A stretch of 64,000 nt of DNA from Hymenobacter fodinae (GTDB lineage Bacteria > Bacteroidota > Bacteroidia > Cytophagales > Hymenobacteraceae). Shown here piece by piece: positions 26,476 to 35,577 of this stretch (position 1 is the stretch's first letter; each line of letters opens with the position of its first letter). The notes beneath the pieces were generated by a model, which was not told the origin of the DNA, did not search any database, and was given only the letters and a program-made list of their open reading frames with translations. The DNA lies in assembly GCF_004745825.1 (NCBI RefSeq), contig NZ_SRLA01000001.1:1488001-1552000 (forward strand). The letters are read 5' to 3'. A program made the position numbers and the translations under genes.

Positions 26476-27726
26476 ATGAGCTATATATTCCGCCCCCGTT
26501 TAGATGCCAGTACAGGTAGCATAGTTGCCAAAGCAGGCCTAGGCCTGTTGCTGGTTGCCTGCCAATCCAAATCTGATACCGCCGCTACCACCACGGGCGC
26601 AGCACCACCTACCACCGCGGCGGCGACCAATCCATCCAATTCGCCGGGCGCGTGGTACCGGCAGTACCGCGGCGTGGTGCCCGGCACGCCCGATACCGTG
26701 ACGCTACACCTGCAGAGCTTTGGCAAAAGCCGCGGCGACTTCAGCGAAAACCGCATCTGGGGTTTCTACGCTACCGCCGACGGCCAGCCCCACGAGGTAA
26801 GCGGCACCAGCAGCTCTCCCGATAGTATTACCCTCCGTACCAGTGGCCTACCGCAAACAGGAGAGGGCCCAGCCTGGCGGCTAAAGCAAAACGGCTTCCT
26901 GCTGGTGGGCTCTCAGCAGGGCCAGCCACTGCAGTTCCGGCTGGTGCAGCCCCCTGGCGGTATTGGCTTCGTATCTCGGGTTTTCACTGATTCGGTGCCC
27001 GCCCGGCCCAACCACCCGCAGGATTCCATCTTCGGCCGTACACGCCTGCACGCCCTACTGCCTACCAGCGGGGCCGCGCAGCAAACCATCCAGTACCATC
27101 TGCTGCGCGGCCTGCGCGGCGATACCGTTGATACTACGCCTAATCCTACCCTGGCCGCCGTGTGGCAGCAAAAGCGCGACGCGCTGAAGGACTACCAGCA
27201 AGACGTAGGGCCCCTGGTAGAAGCTGCCCTGGCCGATACCAGTAGTTCTTACCGCCCGGCTGCTACTCTTAACTATGAAACGGAAGCCGATACGTACGTG
27301 CTCTGGAACAAGGGTAATCTGCTTAGTATTGGGTTCTTTGTCTTTGATTATAGCGGCGGTGCCCATGGTAACTACGGCACTACCGTGCGCAGCTACGACA
27401 CCCGCACTGGCCGACCCCTGCGCTACTCCGACATCTTCCGGCCCGGTACTGAGCATGCCCTGGAGAAGCTGCTAGGCCAGTACGCCCGGCTCACCCTCGG
27501 GCTCCGGCCCGGTGAGCCCCTGTCCAAAGCTCTTTTCGAGAATACACTCCCCGTTACGCACAACGTGTTTCTTACTAGTGGTGGCGCCGTGTTCGTATAC
27601 GTACCTTACGAGGTAGCCTCGTACGCCCAGGGTGAAATCCGGGTGTTCGTGCCTTTCTCGGCGCTGCAACCTCTGCTGCAACCGGGCCTGCCCGTAGGCG
27701 GTGGGAGGGAGGTAGTGCGTAAGTAA
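26476..27726 (+). CDS. DUF3298-type lipoprotein
   Basis: From ATG 26476 the protein is 416 residues with a lipoprotein signal ending LLLVAC. A Thr/Ala/Pro linker follows. The C-terminal 180 residues have the DUF4163/DUF3298 layout: FFVFDYSGGAHGNYGT, YSDIFRPG and, near the end, VPYEVASYAQGEIRVFVPF. These domains are found in surface or periplasmic proteins of unknown function, such as the Bacillus RsiV group. It is probably anchored in the outer or inner membrane. Confidence 0.78.
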   Translation: MSYIFRPRLDASTGSIVAKAGLGLLLVACQSKSDTAATTTGAAPPTTAAATNPSNSPGAWYRQYRGVVPGTPDTVTLHLQSFGKSRGDFSENRIWGFYATADGQPHEVSGTSSSPDSITLRTSGLPQTGEGPAWRLKQNGFLLVGSQQGQPLQFRLVQPPGGIGFVSRVFTDSVPARPNHPQDSIFGRTRLHALLPTSGAAQQTIQYHLLRGLRGDTVDTTPNPTLAAVWQQKRDALKDYQQDVGPLVEAALADTSSSYRPAATLNYETEADTYVLWNKGNLLSIGFFVFDYSGGAHGNYGTTVRSYDTRTGRPLRYSDIFRPGTEHALEKLLGQYARLTLGLRPGEPLSKALFENTLPVTHNVFLTSGGAVFVYVPYEVASYAQGEIRVFVPFSALQPLLQPGLPVGGGREVVRK

Positions 27727-27743
27727 TACCGGTAGTGAGACTT

Positions 27744-27797
27744 CAGACTGGCCTAGCAACTACTTATGTGAGCGTAAGTAGTTGCTAGGCCAGTCTG
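27744..27797. repeat. 23-bp perfect inverted repeat with octamer in both arms
   Basis: The arms at 27744-27766 and 27775-27797 are exact complements around an 8-nt loop, and each holds one octamer (27749, 27785). It follows the DUF3298 stop by 17 bp. There is no T tract, so it is either a weak terminator or an RNA-stabilising hairpin. Confidence 0.8.
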
Positions 27798-27946
27798 ACT
27801 TTGCTCGTTATGGCCACTGTGACCGCCCGATTCTTGTGCGTAGTGCAACCAACTGGCTTACGTACAAAATACCGCCCTTTGGCACCTTATCAAGTTCATC
27901 GGTATTAGAAGGAGTATCTTTACCCCCGACTTCTTCTCACCACCAT

Positions 27947-29011
27947 ATGCAAGCACCCAAATTCTCGGCCTCGCGCTCTTTTCACCAAGAGCTGAAACGC
28001 CGGACCAATGCCTACTTCGCCGAGGCAGGAAAATCAACTACCGGCGGCAAAACCCTGTTATTCAAAGCTATTCTGCTTACTGCTGCCTTCGTGGCAGTGT
28101 ACCTCCACCTAGTGTTCTGGACACCCACTGCCTGGTTAGGCATCCTGGAGTGCGCCTTGCTCGGCGGCATCGGGGCCGCCATTGGCTTCAACGTGATGCA
28201 CGACGGCGCCCACGGCTCCTTCAGCAAGCGTAAATGGGTTAACCAGTTCGCAGCCTTTACTCTCAACGTAATGGGTGGCAACTCCTTCATGTGGAACATG
28301 AAGCACAACCTCATCCACCACATGTACACCAACGTGGAAGGTGTGGATGATGACCTGGATGCTCAGCCCTGGCTGCGTCTGAGCCCTGAGCAACCCCGCC
28401 GCAAGCTCCACCGCTTCCAGCACCTGTACTTCTGGTTCTTCTATGCCCTGCTCTTCATCGCCTGGATTTTCTACATGGACTACCAGAAGTATTTCCGTGG
28501 CAAAATCGGTGAAATGGCTATCAAGAAGATGTCTGCCTCTGACCAAGGCGTATTCTGGGGCTTCAAGGTGCTGCACCTAGGCCTGTTCGTGGCCCTGCCC
28601 ATTTACACGGTGGGCTTCCTGGGCTGGCTGGTAGGCTTCTTGGTGTTTATGGCCGTGGCCGGCTTTACCCTGAGCATCGTGTTCCAACTGGCGCACACGG
28701 TGGAGCACACCAGCTTCGTGGTGCCTCACGCTACCACCAACAAGATTGAGGACGAGTGGGCCATCCACCAGATCAAAACCACCGCCAACTTCGCTACCGA
28801 CAATAAAGTCATTAGCTGGCTGGTAGGCGGCCTCAACTTTCAGGTAGAGCACCACCTGTTTCCTAACATCTCGCACGTGCATTACCCCGCCCTGAACAAG
28901 ATTATTCGGCAGGTGTGCGAGGAGTTCAATATTACATACAATGAGTACCCCAAGATGCGCTACGCCGTGGCTTCCCACGTTGCTCACTTGCGGGAGCTAG
29001 GTCGCAAGTAG
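27947..29011 (+). CDS. Membrane fatty acid desaturase
   Basis: The 354-residue protein starts at ATG 27947. It has the three histidine boxes of membrane di-iron desaturases: HDGAH (85-89), HNLIHH (120-125) and QVEHH (299-303). Q in place of the first His of the third box is typical of front-end desaturases. Four or so membrane segments fit the fold. It would add a double bond to acyl chains, probably for membrane fluidity. TATCTTTA at 27915-27922, one base off consensus, is a likely promoter. A longer frame from 27782 was rejected because it runs through an inverted repeat. Confidence 0.9.
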   Translation: MQAPKFSASRSFHQELKRRTNAYFAEAGKSTTGGKTLLFKAILLTAAFVAVYLHLVFWTPTAWLGILECALLGGIGAAIGFNVMHDGAHGSFSKRKWVNQFAAFTLNVMGGNSFMWNMKHNLIHHMYTNVEGVDDDLDAQPWLRLSPEQPRRKLHRFQHLYFWFFYALLFIAWIFYMDYQKYFRGKIGEMAIKKMSASDQGVFWGFKVLHLGLFVALPIYTVGFLGWLVGFLVFMAVAGFTLSIVFQLAHTVEHTSFVVPHATTNKIEDEWAIHQIKTTANFATDNKVISWLVGGLNFQVEHHLFPNISHVHYPALNKIIRQVCEEFNITYNEYPKMRYAVASHVAHLRELGRK

Positions 29012-29032
29012 TCTCGGCTAGGCCTATTAACT

Positions 29033-29068
29033 AAAGAGCCCCTCACTGCTAGCGGTGAGGGGCTTTTT
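29033..29068 (+). terminator. Terminator after the desaturase gene
   Basis: AAAGAGCCCCTCAC (29033-29046) pairs with GTGAGGGGCTTTTT (29055-29068) around an 8-nt loop. It lies between two convergent genes. Confidence 0.88.
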
Positions 29069-29079
29069 GGTTTTGCTGC

Positions 29080-29601
29080 TTACTGAGAAATGACTCGGAA
29101 GCCTGGGATGTCGCGCACGTTTTGCTCCCAGTGAATCATTTCCTCCAAAAACTCCTGTACGTGGTGCAAAATAATATCAGAGGTTAGCTCTTCAGGCTCG
29201 AAGCTATCTAGGAATTTGGGCTCCCCGCAGTCCTTCAGCTCCACAATCTCGGGGTACTGAATGCTTACGTATACCCGTGAGTCGGAAAGTTGGGAGTAGA
29301 GCAGGGCGCCGCCTTTCTTTACATAGTGGCGGAAGTCGGTCTCATGTTGTTGCTCGTCGTGCAATACGGTTTTGATGCCGCTGGGAGAGGAGTTAAATGA
29401 CAGAAATATCACCTCCCGATTCTCCAAGTAATTATCAGTATCCACGTACCAATTCAGGTTCACTTCCCGCTGCACCTCGTTCAGCTGCTCCAGCAGCAGG
29501 TTCCGAGTATCGTTCTTCCAGGTAGCTCTCCTGGTTTCGATCTTGCTGAGGATTTCCTTGTAGGCAACGCTGGTCTTTCTGATAATCTCTAATCGGGTCA
29601 T
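29080..29601 (-). CDS. Hypothetical protein in an A+T-rich patch
   Basis: The 173-residue protein starts at ATG 29601 (MTRLEIIRKT). The frame continues upstream to 29721, but those residues come from very A+T-rich DNA and look non-coding. It is acidic, without a signal peptide or membrane segment, and has a helical N-terminus and a mixed C-terminal part. I do not recognise the family. Base composition is lower in G+C than in its neighbours, which fits a recent arrival together with the broken gene at 29734. Confidence 0.6.
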   Translation of the reverse strand: MTRLEIIRKTSVAYKEILSKIETRRATWKNDTRNLLLEQLNEVQREVNLNWYVDTDNYLENREVIFLSFNSSPSGIKTVLHDEQQHETDFRHYVKKGGALLYSQLSDSRVYVSIQYPEIVELKDCGEPKFLDSFEPEELTSDIILHHVQEFLEEMIHWEQNVRDIPGFRVISQ

Positions 29602-29733
29602 GAAGCGAGTGTTTATGTGACAATGGTTGAGATACGAATACTGAGCAATACGAATAGTTAAGTAGATAGATAGGGTATATCGAGGAGATGCAATATCTAC
29701 TTCTCTTTGCATCTTGTTCAATAGCGTTTGAGA

Positions 29734-30076
29734 ATGAACAGAAGGGCAAGAAAATCAACCGTTACTCGGAACAAGTGGTTAATTAGAGTTCAGAATAATA
29801 GGAGGAATATATTAGCTATAGCTACAGTGGTGCTGCTATTTACTGGCCTAGAAGTAAGCCGCTGGAAATGGCGAAACTATAAGAGAGAATGGCCGCGAAG
29901 TAACAGGCTATGTTATTGGCTCAAATAGCAAAAACATTCGTGTTACTTACTGTATACAAGAGAAAAGGTATGAGGTGACCGTATCGAATCACGGATCAAA
30001 TCTAGTTTCAGGGGATAGTTGTAAGCTGAGATACAACCCACGATGCTTTAAGGATGTCGTTCTTATATCAGACTGA
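29734..30076 (+). pseudogene. Small membrane protein gene split by a frameshift
   Basis: ATG 29734 opens a frame with a basic N-terminus and one membrane helix (NILAIATVVLLFTGLE) and stops at 29928. The +1 frame is open from 29858 to a TGA at 30074 and encodes a well-formed continuation (GYVIGSNSKNIRVTY...CKLRYNPRCFKDVVL) that has no start codon of its own. Small Bacteroidota proteins with one helix followed by a short beta domain ending in a RYNP-like motif have this combined layout. The two parts overlap at 29858-29928, so a one-base indel there would join them. A sequencing error or programmed frameshift is also possible. Confidence 0.55.
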
Positions 30077-30133
30077 TTGCATCCAACTTATTTAGACAGC
30101 AAGACGGCATTTCTAACTCTCCCCAAACTTCCG

Positions 30134-30250
30134 TATCTTTGCGCCCCCGCCAGGGTGGCGGGCCGGAGCTTTGGCTCTGTGTATCAAGTAAAAACGCGTT
30201 CCGGAGTTGGCCCTGTGCCGGACGTGTAGAGCAGGGCTATAAGCAAACTA
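30134..30250 (+). promoter_or_regulatory. rpsA promoter and structured leader
   Basis: TATCTTTG at 30134-30141 is an exact -7 box. The 5' leader of about 105 nt can fold: CCGCC/GGCGG around 30147-30161, and TCCGG/CCGGA around 30199-30222. Ribosomal protein S1 controls its own translation in Enterobacteria. Similar control here is only an inference from the leader length and folds. Confidence 0.55.
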
Positions 30251-32248
30251 ATGGCAGAGTTAGTAGACAACTTCGACTGGGACAATGTTGGAGCCAACAG
30301 CTTCGGTGGTAACTACACCGCTGAGCAGCGCGCCGAGATGGAACAGATGTACGGTGAGACCCTCACGACGGTACAGGAAGAAGAAGTAGTAAAAGGCACC
30401 GTGGTAGGCATCACCGACCGCGATGTAATCCTGAACATCGGCTTCAAATCCGATGGTCTGGTGTCTATCACTGAATTCCGTGACCTGACCGACCTCAAAA
30501 TCGGTGACCAGGTAGAGGTATTCATTGAAGACCAAGAAGATGCCAACGGTCAGCTGATCCTGTCGCGCAAGAAGGCGAAGATCAAGCAGGCTTGGAAAGC
30601 TATCTATGACGCCCTGGAAAACGACACCGTGCTGGAAGGCGTGGTAAAGCGTCGTACCAAAGGTGGTCTGATCATGGATCTGGACGGCGTTGAGGCCTTC
30701 CTGCCCGGCTCGCAGATTGACGTGAAGCCTATCCGTGACTTCGACATCTATGTTGGTCGTCGCATGGAAGTGAAAGTGGTGAAAATCAACGCCGCTTTCG
30801 ACAACGTGGTAGTTTCGCACAAAGTCCTGATCGAGAAAGACCTCGAGAAGCAGCGCGAAGCCATCCTCAACAACCTGGAGAAAGGCCAGATCCTCGAGGG
30901 TGTTATCAAGAACATGACCAACTTCGGTGTGTTCATCGACCTCGGTGGCGTAGACGGTCTGCTGCACATCACCGACATCTCGTGGGGCCGCATCGCTCAC
31001 CCGAGCGAAGTACTGCAGCTCGACCAGAAGCTGAACATCGTAGTTCTGGACTTCGATGAAGCCAAGAAGCGTATCAGCCTCGGCCTGAAGCAGCTGACTC
31101 CTCACCCATGGGATTCGCTGCCCGCCGATATGGGCGTAGGCTCGAAGGTGAAAGGCCGCATCGTGAACGTTGCCGACTACGGTGCGTTCATGGAAATCAT
31201 CCCCGGCGTAGAAGGCCTGATCCACGTTTCAGAAATGTCGTGGAGCCAGCACCTGCGTAACCCACAGGACTTCATCAAGCAGGGCGACGTAGTAGAGGCT
31301 CAGATCCTGACCCTCGACCGCGAAGACCGCAAGATGAGCCTGGGCATCAAGCAACTGAGCGAAGACCCATGGACTCGCGGCGACTTCGCTACGAAGTACG
31401 CAGTAGGTACCAACCACAACGGTCTGGTGCGCAACCTGACCAACTTCGGCCTGTTCGTTGAGCTGGAAGAAGGTGTGGACGGCCTCGTGCACGTTTCGGA
31501 CCTGTCATGGACCAAGAAGATCAAGCATCCTTCGGAAGTAGTGAAGGTAGGTGATCGTCTGGACGTGGTAGTTCTGGAACTGGACGTTGCTAACCGTCGT
31601 CTGGCCCTGGGCCACAAGCAGCTAGAAGAAAACCCCTGGGATACGTTCCAGACGGTATTCACCCCCGGTTCGGTGCACAAGGCTACTATCACCGAGAAAA
31701 ACGACCGCGGTGCTGTTCTCGAGTTGCCGTACGGCATCGAGGGCTTCGCTTACCCCAAGTCGCTGGTGAAAGAAGATGGCAGCAACGCTGAGAACGGCGA
31801 ATCGCTGGACTTCCGCGTAGTTGAATTCTCGAAGGATGACCGTCGCATCGTGCTGTCACACACTGCCGTGTTCAACCAGTCTCAGGAAGATGATTCCCGC
31901 AACGCTAAGTTCGCGAAGAAGAAGCCCGCTGCTGGTGCTGCTCCCGCCCAAGGCGAAGGCAAAATCAGCGACCTGAAGAAGCCACAGGCGGCTGAGAAGT
32001 CGACCCTCGGTGACCTGGATGCTCTGTCGGCTCTGCGCGACAAGATGATGGGCAGCGAGCGTCAGGCTGGTGAGCAGAAGCTCTCCGCTAAAGATGCTCC
32101 CGCTGAAGGTGGTATCCTGTCGGCTGTAACGGGTGCTGCTTCGGCTGCTATCGACAAGGTAACGGAAGTTGCCGGCGACGTAGTAGACACCGTGAAGCAC
32201 GCTCTCGGCAACGATGATGCTGACAAAAAAGAAGACGAGAAAGCCTAA
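30251..32248 (+). CDS. rpsA: 30S ribosomal protein S1
   Basis: The 665-residue protein has six S1 domains at roughly 44-112, 129-195, 210-280, 297-367, 384-454 and 470-540. Examples are GVIKNMTNFGVFIDLGGVDGLLH and GRIVNVADYGAFMEIIPGVEGLIH. It binds mRNA on the small subunit. The C-terminal 110 or so residues after the last domain are Ala/Lys/Glu rich and include a likely amphipathic helix (GAASAAIDKVTEVAGDVVDTV). Codon use is strongly biased, as expected for high expression, and the gene has no CTAGGCCA octamer. Confidence 0.96.
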   Translation: MAELVDNFDWDNVGANSFGGNYTAEQRAEMEQMYGETLTTVQEEEVVKGTVVGITDRDVILNIGFKSDGLVSITEFRDLTDLKIGDQVEVFIEDQEDANGQLILSRKKAKIKQAWKAIYDALENDTVLEGVVKRRTKGGLIMDLDGVEAFLPGSQIDVKPIRDFDIYVGRRMEVKVVKINAAFDNVVVSHKVLIEKDLEKQREAILNNLEKGQILEGVIKNMTNFGVFIDLGGVDGLLHITDISWGRIAHPSEVLQLDQKLNIVVLDFDEAKKRISLGLKQLTPHPWDSLPADMGVGSKVKGRIVNVADYGAFMEIIPGVEGLIHVSEMSWSQHLRNPQDFIKQGDVVEAQILTLDREDRKMSLGIKQLSEDPWTRGDFATKYAVGTNHNGLVRNLTNFGLFVELEEGVDGLVHVSDLSWTKKIKHPSEVVKVGDRLDVVVLELDVANRRLALGHKQLEENPWDTFQTVFTPGSVHKATITEKNDRGAVLELPYGIEGFAYPKSLVKEDGSNAENGESLDFRVVEFSKDDRRIVLSHTAVFNQSQEDDSRNAKFAKKKPAAGAAPAQGEGKISDLKKPQAAEKSTLGDLDALSALRDKMMGSERQAGEQKLSAKDAPAEGGILSAVTGAASAAIDKVTEVAGDVVDTVKHALGNDDADKKEDEKA

Positions 32249-32266
32249 GCTTCCTTCTCTCTAAGC

Positions 32267-32299
32267 AAAAAGGCCCCGGAGCAATCCGGGGCCTTTTTT
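32267..32299 (+). terminator. rpsA terminator
   Basis: AAAAAGGCCCCGGA (32267-32280) pairs with TCCGGGGCCTTTTTT (32285-32299), a 14-bp stem with a 4-nt loop and T tract. Confidence 0.92.
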
Positions 32300-32471
32300 G
32301 TTGCCATCTAATTGCACGCAAGAGAAGTACTGGAGCTGCACTCAAATGATCAATGTCTTAGCTAACCGCTAGGCCACCCCAGTTGAATTGGCAACTGCTT
32401 CATAGATGCGTAAAATTTCTCTCACTGCTCCAATTAGTTACCAACGCACCTGGGTAAAAACTGACCTGCAC

Positions 32472-32503
32472 TTTGGCTTAAGTCGGATTAAAGCGTATGT
32501 TTG
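32472..32503 (+). promoter_or_regulatory. Promoter of the tRNA-Cys gene
   Basis: TTTG at 32472-32475 and TATGTTTG at 32496-32503 are separated by 20 bp, matching both elements and the spacing of the Bacteroidota promoter. The tRNA begins 17 bp further on. Confidence 0.75.
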
Positions 32504-32519
32504 CATCCTCAAAACCACT

Positions 32520-32590
32520 GGTGACGTGACCGAGTGGCTAGGTAGAGGTCTGCAAAACCTCCTACAGCGGTTCGAATCCGCTCGTCACCT
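32520..32590 (+). tRNA. tRNA-Cys (anticodon GCA)
   Basis: The 71-nt sequence folds as a cloverleaf. The acceptor stem is GGTGACG/CGTCACC, the D arm is ACC/GGT, and the anticodon stem GAGGT/ACCTC has loop CTGCAAA and anticodon GCA. The T arm is AGCGG/CCGCT with loop TTCGAAT. The discriminator base is U, as is normal for cysteine tRNA. The 3' CCA is not encoded. It is a single-gene transcript with its own promoter and terminator. Confidence 0.96.
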
Positions 32591-32628
32591 CTCTTACAAT
32601 TCCTGTTTTCTAGAGTACGCTTTGTGTG

Positions 32629-32659
32629 CCCCGGTCGATTAGCCCCGACCGGGGTTTTT
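32629..32659 (+). terminator. Terminator after tRNA-Cys
   Basis: CCCCGGTCG (32629-32637) and CGACCGGGG (32646-32654) form a 9-bp stem followed by five Ts. Confidence 0.88.
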
Positions 32660-32755
32660 GCGTTTTAAGCCTCGCCCAACTATAACACCTAGCCTAGGCC
32701 ACCGTACTGCGATATTAAGGTCACTCTGCTCGCAGCTGAAACAGAAGCCCGGAAC

Positions 32756-32777
32756 AGCATGCAAGAGCATGCTTTTT
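32756..32777 (+). terminator. Short hairpin with T tract in the 328-bp spacer before cphA
   Basis: AGCATGC (32756-32762), an AAGA loop, GCATGCT (32767-32773) and then more Ts form a terminator-like hairpin. The rest of the spacer (32591-32918) holds the tRNA terminator, one octamer at 32694 and a possible promoter (TTG at 32846, TACATTTC at 32861-32868). I see no coding sequence in it. Confidence 0.45.
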
Positions 32778-32918
32778 CAAAATTCTTGGTGCCTGAGAAT
32801 GACTTAGGTGCCCCTAGCAAGCCAGCAGAAGAGAAAAAGCCTTTCTTGCGGTATTATCCCTACATTTCGTTTCTGCGTAAGAGCGCGCACGCAACTACTT
32901 CTTTCCCGTTCATCATCC

Positions 32919-35555
32919 ATGAAAATTATTGACCTCCGCACGATGCGCGGACCCAGCTACTGGTCCGTGAAGCACTTCAAGCTCATCGTAATGAAAGTCG
33001 ACATGCAGGACTTGGCCGACGCGTGGTCGAATACAGTGCCCGCGTTAGCGGAGCAATTACCGGACCTGCTACCGGAGCTAGCGCAGCCGCAAAACAATGA
33101 TTCCAGCAAATCAGCGCAGAAAAATCCGCCTCTCACCCAAGAGCAACTGGCCGATGGTGAGCCGCTAGGCCACGTGATTCTGCATGTAGCACTGGCACTG
33201 CAGCGCACAGCCGGCATGCCTGTGCACTGGGGTAAATCGTATCCGGCGCATCAGGAAGGAGTAGAATTTGTTGTGTTTGCTTATCAGGAGGAGCGCGCCG
33301 GTCGGATGGCTGCCGAGGCTGCCGTGCAAATCGTAGATGATTTGTGCCACCAGCGTTCTGTTAGTCTTAAGCCCGTAATTGAGGAACTGCACGAGATTCG
33401 GGAAGAGGAGTTTTTCGGGCCTAGCACCTGGAGTATAGTATCGGAAGCGGCTTCGCGCAATATCCCCTACATCCAGCTCAAGAACAGCAGCATTATTCAG
33501 CTAGGGTACGGCGTAAACCAAAAACGCATTTGGGCCACCACTACCAGCTATACCTCCCACGCGGGTGTAGAGGTAGCCGGCAACAAAAACCGGACGAAGG
33601 CAATGCTGCGGGATGCAGGTGTACCAGTACCAAGCGGCACCACCGTGTACTCAGAAGAAGGACTGCGCGACGCTATTGAAGAACTGGGCTTCCCCATTGT
33701 GACCAAGCCCCTGGATGGCAACCATGGCAAAGGAGCTACCATTTGCATCCGAGACTGGGAAGGCGCGGTAGAGGGCCTAAAGGCTGCCCAAGTGTATTCA
33801 CGCGCGGTAATTGTGGAGCGCTTTATTGAAGGGCACGATTACCGTATGCTAGTTGTGAATGGCAAACTGATTGCAGCGGCCAAGCGCACGCCGGCGGCCG
33901 TAAAAGGCAACGGCACGAGCACTATTCAGCAACTCATCGATGAGGTAAATACAGATCCTCGTCGGGGGATAGGTCACGAGAAAGTCCTGACCAGCATTAA
34001 AGCCGACCAGCACACCCTCGATATCCTTAAAACCCACGACCTGACCCTCGACTCGGTGCTGCCGGCCGGACAGGAAGTGTACCTGAAGAGCACAGCTAAT
34101 ATTAGCACGGGTGGTACCGCTACTGATGTCACCGATTTAGTACACCCCTACAATGTGTTGCTGGCCGAGCGAGTAGCGGGCATCATTGGCCTCGATATCT
34201 GCGGCATCGACTTGCTGACCAACGATATTGCCGTGCCGCTAAATGAGGCGCGGGGTGCAGTGATTGAAGTAAACGCTGCTCCTGGTTTCCGGATGCACAT
34301 TTCGCCTACTGAGGGCTTGCCGCGTAACGTGGCGGCGCCGGTGGTAGATATGCTATTCCCGCGGGGTAGCACTGCTCGTATTCCAATTATGGCCGTAACC
34401 GGCACTAATGGCAAAACCACCACTACGCAGCTTATTGCGCACGTAGTAGCCACTGCTGGGCATCAGGTGGGATACACCACCACCAACGGTATCTATATTC
34501 AGGGCGTGCAGCTGCAAAGCGGCGACTGTACGGGCGGCCAAAGCGCCGAGTTTGTGCTGAAAGATCCTACCGTGAATTTTGCAGTGCTGGAAACGGCCCG
34601 CGGCGGTATGTTGCGCTCCGGTCTGGGCTTTCATACCTGCGATGTAGCGGTAGTGACCAACGTAGCCGCCGACCACCTAGGCCTCCGCGATATATACACC
34701 GTGGAGGAAATGGCTAACGTGAAAGGAGTACTGCCCCGTACTGTGCGCAAGGATGGGTATGCCGTTCTGAATGCTGACGACGACTTAGTGTATGCAATGC
34801 GCGAGAAGGTTGACTGCTGCGTGGCGCTGTTCAGCATGAACGAGCACAACCCCCGCATTCGGGAGCACATTGAGCACGGTGGCCTAGCGGCGGTGTACGA
34901 AGAAGGCTACATCACGATTTACAAGAACAGCTACAAGCTGCGCATCGACCACGCCACGGCCTTCCCAATTACGTTCGGTGGCCGGGCTACCTTCAACATC
35001 GAAAACTCACTGGCGGCAGCCTTGGCCTGCTATTGCTATGGGTTCGATAAAGAGCAAATCAAACAGGGGTTGCGCACGTTTGTGCCCTCCGCGGCCAAAA
35101 TGCCAGGCCGGATGAACACCTACAAGTTCCCTAAGTTTGAAGTCATCGTCGACTACGCCCACAATACGCACGGGATTGAGAAGTTTGCTCAGTTCCTGGG
35201 GGCCACTGAGGCCACGCGCAAAATTGGGGTAGTATCAGGCCTAGGAGACCGGCGCGACGAGGATACGCTCAGCTTTGCCCGGGTCGCTGGTAAAATGTTT
35301 GATGAAGTGGTGTTGCGACAAGACCGTGACCTGCGTGGCAAGACCGCCGAGCAGCTCAAGGAAATCATGATGCAAGGGCTGCGTTTAGATGCGCCGGAGT
35401 TGCCTATCACCTACATCGAAAACGAGATGGATGCCATTGATCATGTGCTGAGCACTGCACAAGAAGGCTCCGTAATCGTGCTGCTCACAGAAAACATCAA
35501 GGATACCATCAAGAAACTCGATGAGTATGAGGCCAAAACCAAGGCCCTAGTATAA
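32919..35555 (+). CDS. cphA: Cyanophycin synthetase
   Basis: The 878-residue protein starts at ATG 32919 (MKIIDLRTMRGPSYWS), the usual CphA beginning. An N-terminal domain is followed by an ATP-grasp domain (about 210-485, with FPIVTKPLDGNHGKGATI). A Mur-ligase-like domain follows, with P-loop GTNGKTTTT near residue 493 and a DYAHNTHGIEKF segment near the C-terminus. It polymerises aspartate and arginine into cyanophycin, a nitrogen store. No cyanophycinase gene lies nearby. An upstream frame to 32808 was rejected. Confidence 0.93.
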   Translation: MKIIDLRTMRGPSYWSVKHFKLIVMKVDMQDLADAWSNTVPALAEQLPDLLPELAQPQNNDSSKSAQKNPPLTQEQLADGEPLGHVILHVALALQRTAGMPVHWGKSYPAHQEGVEFVVFAYQEERAGRMAAEAAVQIVDDLCHQRSVSLKPVIEELHEIREEEFFGPSTWSIVSEAASRNIPYIQLKNSSIIQLGYGVNQKRIWATTTSYTSHAGVEVAGNKNRTKAMLRDAGVPVPSGTTVYSEEGLRDAIEELGFPIVTKPLDGNHGKGATICIRDWEGAVEGLKAAQVYSRAVIVERFIEGHDYRMLVVNGKLIAAAKRTPAAVKGNGTSTIQQLIDEVNTDPRRGIGHEKVLTSIKADQHTLDILKTHDLTLDSVLPAGQEVYLKSTANISTGGTATDVTDLVHPYNVLLAERVAGIIGLDICGIDLLTNDIAVPLNEARGAVIEVNAAPGFRMHISPTEGLPRNVAAPVVDMLFPRGSTARIPIMAVTGTNGKTTTTQLIAHVVATAGHQVGYTTTNGIYIQGVQLQSGDCTGGQSAEFVLKDPTVNFAVLETARGGMLRSGLGFHTCDVAVVTNVAADHLGLRDIYTVEEMANVKGVLPRTVRKDGYAVLNADDDLVYAMREKVDCCVALFSMNEHNPRIREHIEHGGLAAVYEEGYITIYKNSYKLRIDHATAFPITFGGRATFNIENSLAAALACYCYGFDKEQIKQGLRTFVPSAAKMPGRMNTYKFPKFEVIVDYAHNTHGIEKFAQFLGATEATRKIGVVSGLGDRRDEDTLSFARVAGKMFDEVVLRQDRDLRGKTAEQLKEIMMQGLRLDAPELPITYIENEMDAIDHVLSTAQEGSVIVLLTENIKDTIKKLDEYEAKTKALV

Positions 35556-35577
35556 GTCAATATCCAATGCTCCATAA

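Noticed and set aside
30260-31225. 321-codon open frame antisense to rpsA
   Set aside because: It mirrors the codon bias of rpsA, has no recognisable domain and is fully overlapped by a certain gene.
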